DNA of 6,472 bases, taken from positions 1-6,472 of the forward strand of contig JASLIW010000151.1 of the NCBI GenBank assembly GCA_030152865.1, written 5' to 3'. Below, in pieces: positions 1 to 5,309 of the stretch. The notes beneath the pieces are model-generated. The model was not told the DNA's origin. It was given only the letters and a program-made list of their open reading frames with translations, and made no database searches. Positions within the stretch are counted from its first letter, which is position 1, and each line of letters begins with the position of its first letter. Both the position numbers and the translations under genes were made by a program. Source of the stretch: Bacteroides sp. Lineage in GTDB: Bacteria > Bacteroidota > Bacteroidia > Bacteroidales > Bacteroidaceae.

Positions 1-447
1 TAGTATCCCGTGTTCATAATATTGTTGCGCCAGCTCTGGCTTTCCTCTAAACCCATGAATAATCCAGGTTTGCTTGGGTTGGTACTCTTGTTTGAGTGCC
101 ATGATTTCAGTGGTTGTCCTAACCATGTGTATTAATAGGGGTTTCTGTACCAATTCAGCAATTTCAATTTGTTTTCTGAACACTTTTATTTGAGTATCAA
201 GGTCAATTTTTGAAAAGGTGTCCAGTCCACACTCCCCAATTAGCTTGACTTGTGGTTGCTTAGCGACCGATAGAAAAAGGTCCCAGTCTAAATCTTTTTT
301 GGCAGGGATATACCAAGGATGTATCCCTGAAGAACAGTGCTTGGGACCTAGTCCCGGCAGGTTGGGGTAGATGTAGCTATAAATGGTGTCATTTCTGAAG
401 TTTTGCTCCTTCTGAGGGTGGCAATGGATGTTTAATAGAGGGGTCAT
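1..447 (-). CDS. TatD-family metal-dependent hydrolase, C-terminus cut off by window edge
   Basis: I translated 149 codons from the ATG at 447-445 to the window edge without meeting a stop. The protein belongs to the TatD family of divalent-metal hydrolases, cytosolic TIM-barrel enzymes reported as DNases or phosphodiesterases. Visible metal-ligand positions are the N-terminal H-x-H (H8 and H10 in NIHCHP), the glutamate of GECGLD (E72), H107 in PLLIHMVR and H131 in IIHGFRG. HPW at 43-45 is also typical. The last ligand, an aspartate near the C-terminus, lies beyond the window, so integrity cannot be judged. The first HxH residue pair is preceded by Asn6 rather than the usual Asp. The start overlaps the yidD stop by four bases (ATGA), which suggests translational coupling at the end of the LOG-to-yidD operon. 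Short Bacteroidota TatD-like proteins of roughly 210-230 residues fit this compact N-terminus. The family is secure; the substrate is unknown. Confidence 0.9.
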   Translation of the reverse strand, partial: MTPLLNIHCHPQKEQNFRNDTIYSYIYPNLPGLGPKHCSSGIHPWYIPAKKDLDWDLFLSVAKQPQVKLIGECGLDTFSKIDLDTQIKVFRKQIEIAELVQKPLLIHMVRTTTEIMALKQEYQPKQTWIIHGFRGKPELAQQYYEHGIL

Positions 448-665
448 GGTACAGGATCATAGCCGGAACCACCCCAAGGGTGACATCTTAAAATCCTTTT
501 AATAGTCAGGTATAGCCCTTTGAGTGGACCGTGTTTTTTTATTGCTTGTATGGCGTATTGTGAGCAGGTAGGTGTAAAACGGCAGGAAGGTCCGAGGTGG
601 GGAGAAATAAAAGCCCGATAAAAATAGATCGGTGCAAGCAATATGTAGGTTAATAATTTACGCAT
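444..665 (-). CDS. yidD: Membrane protein insertion efficiency factor YidD
   Basis: This 73-residue protein matches the YidD family almost throughout. It has a hydrophobic or amphipathic N-terminus (residues 4-19) that associates with the inner membrane, the three conserved cysteines C28, C34 and C61, the CRFTPTCSQYA motif (28-38) and the C-terminal RCHPWGGSGYDPVP (60-73). YidD assists insertion of membrane proteins by the YidC insertase. I chose the ATG at 665-663. A GTG two codons upstream (671) is possible and would give 75 residues. With the ATG the gene overlaps the end of rnpA by eight bases, and its own TGA overlaps the start of the TatD-like gene in ATGA. The rnpA-yidD order is widely conserved, but here the usual rpmH upstream and yidC downstream are absent. 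Confidence 0.96.
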   Translation of the reverse strand: MRKLLTYILLAPIYFYRAFISPHLGPSCRFTPTCSQYAIQAIKKHGPLKGLYLTIKRILRCHPWGGSGYDPVP

Positions 666-1056
666 TTTCACTTTTAGTCTCTTCTGCTACCAAGGTCAAG
701 ATCTTTTGTATGGCCTCGTTCACCTTTGCATAAGGTTGTATCTTATCAGATAGATAAATAAACGCTAGTGCCAGAGGTTTGTTTGATTCTAGTGTAGTTT
801 CTGGCAATTTGTTTTTATTCAGCCTGTAGCTCTCTCTTATCAATCTTTTAACGCGATTCCTATCTACCGCATGCTTGAATTTTCGTTTAGAGACACTCAC
901 CAAAAGGGTGTGAGTACTAGTATTAGGATCTAACTGCTCTTTATATACAACACGAATAGGGTAAACACAAAAAGATTTTGCACCACCTCCAAAAAGGTAG
1001 TCAATTGTCTTTTTACTTTTTATCATCTCTTTCCTTTTCAACGTGAACTCACTCAT
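658..1056 (-). CDS. rnpA: Ribonuclease P protein component
   Basis: This is the small basic protein subunit of RNase P. It binds the catalytic RNA and the 5' leader of precursor tRNAs to support 5'-end maturation in the cytosol. The 132-residue product is of usual length for the family. It starts with the family's KKTIDYLF-type region (15-22), followed by the central strand LLVSVSKRKF (51-60) and the RNR signature around HAVDRNRVKRLIRESYR (62-78), where R66, N67, R68, K70, R71 and R74 are the conserved RNA-contacting basic residues. The ATG at 1056 places the N-terminal motif where it is normally found. The C-terminal tail (about 124-132) is polar and probably disordered. yidD begins inside its last codons. 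A hairpin-bearing gap of 75 nt separates it from hemD and could modulate its expression. Confidence 0.97.
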   Translation of the reverse strand: MSEFTLKRKEMIKSKKTIDYLFGGGAKSFCVYPIRVVYKEQLDPNTSTHTLLVSVSKRKFKHAVDRNRVKRLIRESYRLNKNKLPETTLESNKPLALAFIYLSDKIQPYAKVNEAIQKILTLVAEETKSENA

Positions 1057-1075
1057 AGCTGTATATAGGTATAAA

Positions 1076-1128
1076 ATAAGCGGTTAATAGACAAACTACC
1101 AACCGCTTATGCTATTTATTTAAGCGTT
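1076..1128 (-). promoter_or_regulatory. Inverted repeats between hemD and rnpA: possible terminator or attenuator
   Basis: A perfect 10-bp inverted repeat has arms at 1101-1110 and 1076-1085 (ATAAGCGGTT / AACCGCTTAT on the transcribed strand), with an inner TAG/CTA pairing. It is followed by a short, weak T-rich tail (TTTAT). A third arm at 1121-1128 (AACGCTTA), directly after the hemD stop, can pair with the 1101-1110 arm apart from one bulged G. The two pairings are mutually exclusive, as in a terminator/antiterminator. The arms are seen directly; the regulatory role is inferred. The weak U-tract argues for partial termination or RNA stability rather than a full stop. Confidence 0.45.
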
Positions 1129-1131
1129 TTC

Positions 1132-1875
1132 TTACTTATTGTTTTTTAAATACTCTTCCAATGCCGCTGTCATGGATGGCGATTTAGGAGTAGGAGCTTC
1201 TAGGTCCAATCTTAAACCAGCATCTTTCACTGTTTGTGCTGTATTCTTACCAAAGGTAGCAATACAAGTGTCTTTTTGATCAAAATCAGGAAAGTTTTCC
1301 TTCAAGGAAACCACACCCGATGGGCTAAAGAAGATAAGCATATCGTAATCTAGCTTCTTGTTTTTATCAAACTCGTTGCTTACAGTTCTGTACATTACAG
1401 CCTCAGTCAATGGAATGCCATGACTCTCGAGCGTGTTTTTAATTTCACTGTTGTGTACATCAGATACAGGTATTATGAATTTTTCCTTTTTATTTTTAAG
1501 GATAAGTGGGAGTACTCCATCAAATTTACCCGTTTTTCCGAAAAATATTTTTCTTTTTCTATACTGGGTGTACTTTTGGATGTATAGAGAGATTGCCTCT
1601 GAGTTACAGAAATACTTCATGCTGTCAGGTATTTCGATACGCAGCTCATTACATATCTTAAAGAAATGATCTATAGAGTGGCGTGAGGTGAAGATGACAG
1701 CAGTGTGGTCTAGAATAGAGATTTTCTGCTCTCTAAACTCCTGTGCTGGAACACTCACCACCTTGATAAAGGGGTGAAAATCTATTTGTAAACCATACTT
1801 TTCAGCGATATCATAATAGGGTGATTTTCCTGAGGCTGGTTTAGGCTGTGATACGAGTATTTTTTTTACTTTCAA
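1132..1875 (-). CDS. hemD: Uroporphyrinogen-III synthase family protein (Bacteroidota HemD-like)
   Basis: The 247-residue product matches the Bacteroidota branch of the uroporphyrinogen-III synthase family. The family enzyme cyclises hydroxymethylbilane to uroporphyrinogen III, the common precursor of haem, sirohaem and cobalamin. The characteristic N-terminus MKVKKILVSQPKP, IFTSR (61-65), FFSPSGV (182-188), FGKNTAQTVKDAGL (208-221) and the C-terminal APTPKSPSM (227-235) outline the two alternating alpha/beta domains of the fold. HemD proteins have few invariant catalytic residues, so activity cannot be read from sequence. The start is a TTG at 1875: no in-frame ATG or GTG lies between it and the upstream in-frame stop, and the family N-terminus begins exactly there. 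It follows the DUF4271 gene by 18 nt, and the two probably share a transcript. No other haem gene is in the window, so a non-haem role remains possible. The fold assignment is firm; the reaction is less so. Confidence 0.88.
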   Translation of the reverse strand: MKVKKILVSQPKPASGKSPYYDIAEKYGLQIDFHPFIKVVSVPAQEFREQKISILDHTAVIFTSRHSIDHFFKICNELRIEIPDSMKYFCNSEAISLYIQKYTQYRKRKIFFGKTGKFDGVLPLILKNKKEKFIIPVSDVHNSEIKNTLESHGIPLTEAVMYRTVSNEFDKNKKLDYDMLIFFSPSGVVSLKENFPDFDQKDTCIATFGKNTAQTVKDAGLRLDLEAPTPKSPSMTAALEEYLKNNK

Positions 1876-1893
1876 TGTTCTAAATATTAAAGG

Positions 1894-2607
1894 TTAAAAC
1901 ATTATATATTTATTCATCCCTTTAAATAATAATGCATATGGGACAATTTCAAGTGCACAAAAGTACAAAATTAAAAGCACATGACCATATATTTTATTTG
2001 AAAAAAGTTTCAAAGCTTTATATAAAATTAATCCTTTTGTAAGTGCAAAGCCCCCTATTAACATGAACTTAAGTGTCAGCCCGCTTACATTGTTAAAAAC
2101 TATATAAAGAACAATTGGGTACATAATCAGGCCTAGGTAGTAGATTATTGTGGCATACGACTCTAACCATATAGCTGTACCCTCTTTTTGTTTAAATATC
2201 CAGCCTATAAAGGAATATAATATCCATTTGAAGAAGAGTATAAATAGTGTTCCTGCAGCAATAAATGCTATGAGTTGTGTACTGCTCTGTTTTGTTGGAA
2301 CTGTGTAGTTATGTGCATACAAGTACAGCAGGCAGGTCATAGCTATCATGATGCAGGTTTGTAAGATAAGCAGAAATAAGCTCTTAACTTCTAAGTTTGT
2401 AGATGTGGAAAAAGCACTTACGTGAGCTTTGGACTCGATGAAATTTTGTCCTAGCTGCATTAGAAATTTGCGAGAGTAGGTCAGAGAGAAACAAGTGATA
2501 AAAAAACAGCTCAATAGTATAATGACAAGAGTGTCATCGGTATAGGTATGATAAGGTAGTGCTTGGCCAACATAAGCGAGCTGAGTATATATACTAAAGA
2601 GTGACAT
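1894..2607 (-). CDS. DUF4271 family integral membrane protein
   Basis: The 237-residue product is strongly hydrophobic, with about six predicted transmembrane helices near residues 27-43, 77-98, 111-133, 151-171, 179-197 and 208-227. There is no cleavable signal peptide, so it is probably an inner-membrane protein. The last helix, with LILYFCALEIVPYALLFK, resembles the conserved C-terminal signature of DUF4271, a family I know only from Bacteroidota and usually next to a HemD-like gene, as here. A charged loop lies at about 44-76. The ATG at 2607 is 10 nt after the LOG stop, and hemD starts 18 nt downstream, so co-transcription is likely. No enzymatic motif is visible, and the biochemical function is unknown. 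Confidence 0.85.
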   Translation of the reverse strand: MSLFSIYTQLAYVGQALPYHTYTDDTLVIILLSCFFITCFSLTYSRKFLMQLGQNFIESKAHVSAFSTSTNLEVKSLFLLILQTCIMIAMTCLLYLYAHNYTVPTKQSSTQLIAFIAAGTLFILFFKWILYSFIGWIFKQKEGTAIWLESYATIIYYLGLIMYPIVLYIVFNNVSGLTLKFMLIGGFALTKGLILYKALKLFSNKIYGHVLLILYFCALEIVPYALLFKGMNKYIMF

Positions 2608-2617
2608 AGCTTACTGT

Positions 2618-3205
2618 TTAAATAGATGCGAATTTGCGAATAGAGGAATCCCATTTTGGAGTGTTTTCTGCAAGATGTATGGCTTCTTCTACGGTATTGG
2701 CTACCTTCCATATCTCTTTATGAGATTCCCGCATAAAGTTTTCACTTATCGCTTTCTCTAACATTTCTAGTAAGGGATTGTAAAAGCCATTTATATTTAG
2801 AATAACTATCGGGTTTAAGTAGAGTCCTAGTTGTTTCCAGGTTATAATTTCTAATAGTTCTTCTAGTGTGCCACAGCCACCAGGCAAGGCAATAATGGCG
2901 TCGCTTTTATCTGCCATCAGCTGTTTACGCTCATGCATACTTTTCACCTCAATGAGTTCTGATAGTTGGGTGTGGTGCCATTTTTGCTCGATCATAAAGC
3001 TAGGAATTACTCCAATGGCCTCACCTCCGTTAGCGAGTACAGCATCAGCTACACTTTTCATTAGTCCAATTCCACCAGCACCATTGATAAGCCTAATTTT
3101 CTTATTTGCCATCTGTTTACCCAGCTCCTCAGCGGCCTGGAAGTAGATGGGATCTATTTTTGTACTCGATGCTGAATAAACACAGATTGAATTGATTTGA
3201 CTCAT
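2618..3205 (-). CDS. LOG-family nucleoside 5'-monophosphate phosphoribohydrolase (TIGR00730)
   Basis: The 195-residue cytosolic protein has the whole LOG (Lonely Guy) Rossmann-like fold and the length typical of the family. Conserved elements in order are ICVYSASS (7-14), NGAGGIGLM (41-49), GGEAIGVIP (60-68), the MHERK motif (90-94, with R93 as the presumed catalytic Arg) and PGGCGTLEE (108-116, with E116 as the presumed catalytic Glu), followed by ITWKQLGLY (121-129). Such enzymes release the base from purine nucleoside monophosphates. Some activate cytokinins, while many bacterial members act on AMP or related nucleotides. The exact substrate cannot be read here, and a lysine-decarboxylase label would be a mis-annotation. 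It is the first gene after the metK terminator, with a promoter-like TATTTTTG 19 nt upstream of its ATG, so it probably heads the operon running through DUF4271 and hemD. Confidence 0.93.
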   Translation of the reverse strand: MSQINSICVYSASSTKIDPIYFQAAEELGKQMANKKIRLINGAGGIGLMKSVADAVLANGGEAIGVIPSFMIEQKWHHTQLSELIEVKSMHERKQLMADKSDAIIALPGGCGTLEELLEIITWKQLGLYLNPIVILNINGFYNPLLEMLEKAISENFMRESHKEIWKVANTVEEAIHLAENTPKWDSSIRKFASI

Positions 3206-3224
3206 AAGTGAATGTTTTAGAGAG

Positions 3225-3232
3225 CAAAAATA
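3225..3232 (-). promoter_or_regulatory. Candidate Bacteroidota -7 box for the LOG operon
   Basis: On the minus strand this reads TATTTTTG, a perfect match to the Bacteroidota -7 consensus TAnnTTTG, 19 nt before the LOG ATG. No TTG is present at the expected -33 spacing, so support is only moderate. Its position, just after the metK terminator and before the first gene of the next unit, makes sense. Confidence 0.4.
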
Positions 3233-3262
3233 AGCATTATTTAGTGAATATGCCGGTTTGGC

Positions 3263-3309
3263 TAGAAATAAAAAGGGTACAGGCTAGTTTTGACTAGTCT
3301 GTACCCTTT
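3263..3309 (-). terminator. Rho-independent terminator of metK
   Basis: The arms at 3299-3309 and 3272-3282 form a perfect 11-bp stem (AAAGGGTACAG / CTGTACCCTTT). After one A-C mismatch on the minus-strand RNA, another 4 bp (CTAG/CTAG) closes a six-base loop. The stem is followed on the minus strand by TTTTTATTT. The T-tract exists only in this direction, so the element serves metK, whose stop codon lies 31 nt upstream. It separates metK from the LOG operon. Confidence 0.9.
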
Positions 3310-3340
3310 ACTTATATAAATAGCTGTAAAGCTATGCTGA

Positions 3341-4633
3341 TTACAAATTAAAAGCTTGCTTTATTTTATCCACATAGTCTTCTTTTTCCCAAGTAAATAG
3401 TTCTACTTCCATGGTTTTAGGCTCTTGGTAACGAGAACAGAAGTGCTTTTGTACGATACGAGGAGTTCTACCCATGTGTCCATAGGCAGCTGTTTCACTG
3501 TAGATAGGATTGCGAAGCTTTAAGCGATCTTCAATAGCTTTAGGTCTTAGGTCGAATAATTCTCCTATTTTATTTGCTATGGTGCTGTCGCTCATATTCA
3601 CGCGTGACTTTCCATAAGTATCTACATAAATACTGATAGGCTCGGCGATTCCGATGGCATATGATAATTGTACTAGCATTTCGTCTGCCACTCCTGCTGC
3701 GACCATGTTTCGAGCGATGTGGCGAGCTGCATATGCTGCACTTCGGTCCACTTTGCTGGGGTCTTTACCAGAAAAAGCTCCTCCTCCATGGCCACCTTTA
3801 CCGCCATAGGTGTCAACGATAATCTTGCGGCCAGTTAAACCTGTATCCCCATGAGGACCACCAATTACAAATTTTCCTGTTGGGTTAACGTGATAGGTAA
3901 TTTCATCATTAAAGAGCTTCAATACGTCTTCATGATGAATGGATTTAATAACGCGTGGCATAAGGATTTGGATGATGTCTTCCTTGATGATAGCCAGCAT
4001 TTTTTTGTCAGCTTCTAGTTGAGCCTCTCTTGTTTCTTCCTTGGGCTTTATAAAATCATCATGCTGAGTTGAAACCACGATGGTATCAATGCGAATAGGC
4101 TTGTTTTCATCGTTGTATTCTATTGTTACCTGGCTTTTAGAGTCAGGGCGAAGATAAGTCATGACTTTACCTTCTTTTCTTATAGTAGCTAGCTCTTCAA
4201 GAATACGATGTGATAAGTCTAACGACAGGGGCATGTAGTTTTCAGTTTCATTTGTAGCATAACCAAACATCATACCTTGATCTCCTGCGCCTTGCTCCAT
4301 TGGGTTTTCTCTCTCAACCCCTTGGTTGATATCTGAGCTTTGCTCATCAATAGCGGTTAGTATACCACAAGAGTTACTTTCAAACATGTATTCGCCTTTG
4401 GTATAACCAATTTTTTTGATCACGTCACGGGCGATACTTTGCAAGTCTACATAGGCTTCTGATTTCACTTCTCCAGCTAATACTACCTGTCCTGTAGTGA
4501 CTAGGGTTTCGCAAGCTACTTTAGACTTTGGATCATAGGCCAATAGTTCGTCAAGTATAGCATCCGATATTTGATCGGCTACTTTGTCGGGGTGTCCTTC
4601 TGACACTGATTCGGATGTGAATAAGTATCCCAT
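3341..4633 (-). CDS. metK: S-adenosylmethionine synthetase (methionine adenosyltransferase)
   Basis: MetK makes S-adenosylmethionine from methionine and ATP, supplying methyl groups and, for QueA, the ribosyl donor. The 430-residue cytosolic protein carries every family landmark: FTSESVSEGHPDKVADQISD near the N-terminus (HPDK at 14-17 binds ATP), GAGDQGMMFGYA (115-126), GGPHGDTGLTGRK (258-270), the glycine-rich GGGAFSGKDPSKVDRSAAY (283-301) and SETAAYGHMGR (379-389). It is longer than the roughly 384-residue E. coli enzyme. The additional length, including a charged stretch at about 194-212, is usual in Bacteroidota. It appears to be monocistronic: its own promoter lies after folK and a strong terminator lies downstream. 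The start ATG at 4633 is preceded by an A/T-rich segment with no Shine-Dalgarno, as is normal for this phylum. Confidence 0.98.
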   Translation of the reverse strand: MGYLFTSESVSEGHPDKVADQISDAILDELLAYDPKSKVACETLVTTGQVVLAGEVKSEAYVDLQSIARDVIKKIGYTKGEYMFESNSCGILTAIDEQSSDINQGVERENPMEQGAGDQGMMFGYATNETENYMPLSLDLSHRILEELATIRKEGKVMTYLRPDSKSQVTIEYNDENKPIRIDTIVVSTQHDDFIKPKEETREAQLEADKKMLAIIKEDIIQILMPRVIKSIHHEDVLKLFNDEITYHVNPTGKFVIGGPHGDTGLTGRKIIVDTYGGKGGHGGGAFSGKDPSKVDRSAAYAARHIARNMVAAGVADEMLVQLSYAIGIAEPISIYVDTYGKSRVNMSDSTIANKIGELFDLRPKAIEDRLKLRNPIYSETAAYGHMGRTPRIVQKHFCSRYQEPKTMEVELFTWEKEDYVDKIKQAFNL

Positions 4634-4704
4634 TTTTAGAATTTTATAACTTTAATAGATGAGTGGATCTAATAGAAAAGAGTAGTGCGCGTCTAGTTAT
4701 TGTG

Positions 4705-4739
4705 ACAGAAAGGAATGTTATTTTAGCATTTTTTTCTGT
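4705..4739 (-). repeat. Hairpin in the metK 5' leader
   Basis: A 7-bp perfect inverted repeat (ACAGAAA / TTTCTGT; arms 4733-4739 and 4705-4711) encloses a further AATG/CATT pairing (4727-4730 with 4714-4717) and a nine-base loop. It lies about 70-105 nt before the metK start, inside the predicted transcript. Another arm, TGTGG at 4763-4767, could pair with CCACA at 4737-4741, which overlaps the first arm, so the structures compete. It does not look like a SAM-I or SAM-II aptamer to me. Function unknown. Confidence 0.35.
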
Positions 4740-4782
4740 GGTTGCAAGCTACTCAAATCTCTCCACATGTATTATTTGCCCA

Positions 4783-4811
4783 CAAAGTTAGCTGAAATTA
4801 TTAGATATCAA
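4783..4811 (-). promoter_or_regulatory. Bacteroidota-type promoter for metK
   Basis: On the minus strand a TTG (-33 box, 4811-4809) is followed after 18 nt by TAACTTTG (-7 box, 4790-4783). Both match the Bacteroidota primary sigma factor pattern TTG / TAnnTTTG. The promoter sits just after the folK stop. Transcription would start near 4776, giving metK a leader of roughly 140 nt. No strong terminator was seen between folK and this promoter, so some readthrough from queA-folK is possible. Confidence 0.7.
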
Positions 4812-4823
4812 TTGATTTGAGCT

Positions 4824-5309
4824 TTATTTTAACTTATCTAAAGTATGTTTTCTCTTTATAAGTTCAGCAATAGTTTTGTGTAGTGTTGGGTGTACAAAGT
4901 CTGAGGCAATCTCTTGGAGTGGAACCAAAACGAAGTCTCTTTCACAAATATGTGGATGGGGTATCACGAGGTCTTGTTCCTCTATAGATTGAGTGCCATA
5001 AAATAGGATATCTATATCTATTAGCCGATCCGAATAAGTGTGGTTTGAGCTTTTGCTCTGTCTACCCAGGTCTTTTTCTATTTGTTGGGTGGTGTTTAGG
5101 AGTTCTCTAACTGCTAGCTTTGTTTCAACACAGACTACAGCATTAATAAAATCATTGTTTGACTCAAATCCCCAGGGCTTTGAGGAGTAAAAAGCGGATA
5201 GTTGAGTAACTCTTCCTATCCGCTTTTTTATTTCATCTACCGCCTTATTTAGATTGAGTTTCTTGTCTCCAAGGTTTGTCCCTAATGCTAAATAGGTTTT
5301 TGTTGTCAT
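4824..5309 (-). CDS. folK: 2-amino-4-hydroxy-6-hydroxymethyldihydropteridine pyrophosphokinase (HPPK)
   Basis: HPPK transfers pyrophosphate from ATP to 6-hydroxymethyl-7,8-dihydropterin in cytosolic folate synthesis. The 161 residues are a usual length for a stand-alone HPPK. Visible motifs are YLALGTNLGDK (6-16), the pterin-binding region SKPWGFESNNDFINAVV (43-59), the signature DRLIDIDILFYG (94-105), with R95 and the two Mg-binding aspartates D98 and D100, and IPHPHICERDFVLVPL (116-131). The usual Gly-Pro or Gly-Ala just before the signature arginine is Ser-Asp here, a mild deviation that leaves the catalytic residues intact. The ATG overlaps the queA TGA as ATGA, which indicates translational coupling. 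No other folate gene is in the window. Confidence 0.97.
   Translation of the reverse strand: MTTKTYLALGTNLGDKKLNLNKAVDEIKKRIGRVTQLSAFYSSKPWGFESNNDFINAVVCVETKLAVRELLNTTQQIEKDLGRQSKSSNHTYSDRLIDIDILFYGTQSIEEQDLVIPHPHICERDFVLVPLQEIASDFVHPTLHKTIAELIKRKHTLDKLK

Noticed and set aside
1080..1100. TAGTTTG as an rnpA promoter -7 box
   Set aside because: It lacks one base of the TAnnTTTG spacing, no TTG lies at the -33 distance, and it sits in the hairpin loop region.
1433..1669. Plus-strand open frame of 78 codons
   Set aside because: It lies wholly inside hemD on the opposite strand, is not recognisable as any family, and its Phe/Leu/Ser-rich composition is that of an antisense reading of Lys- and Glu-rich codons.
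2511..2711. Minus-strand open frame of 66 codons spanning the LOG/DUF4271 junction
   Set aside because: It overlaps two well-supported genes in another frame and has no recognisable domain.
2868..3146. Plus-strand open frame of 92 codons
   Set aside because: It is antisense to the conserved core of the LOG gene. Its Pro/Ser/Ala-rich sequence mirrors the glycine-rich motifs, with no independent start signal.
3190..4820. The 11-base word AATTGATTTGA occurring at 3190-3200 and 4810-4820
   Set aside because: It is short and AT-rich. One copy is inside the LOG coding sequence and the other overlaps the metK -33 region. There is no third copy or symmetry, so it is probably chance.
4634..4823. SAM-I or SAM-II riboswitch upstream of metK
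   Set aside because: I looked for the multi-branched stems and conserved core of these aptamers and saw none. Only short simple hairpins are present.
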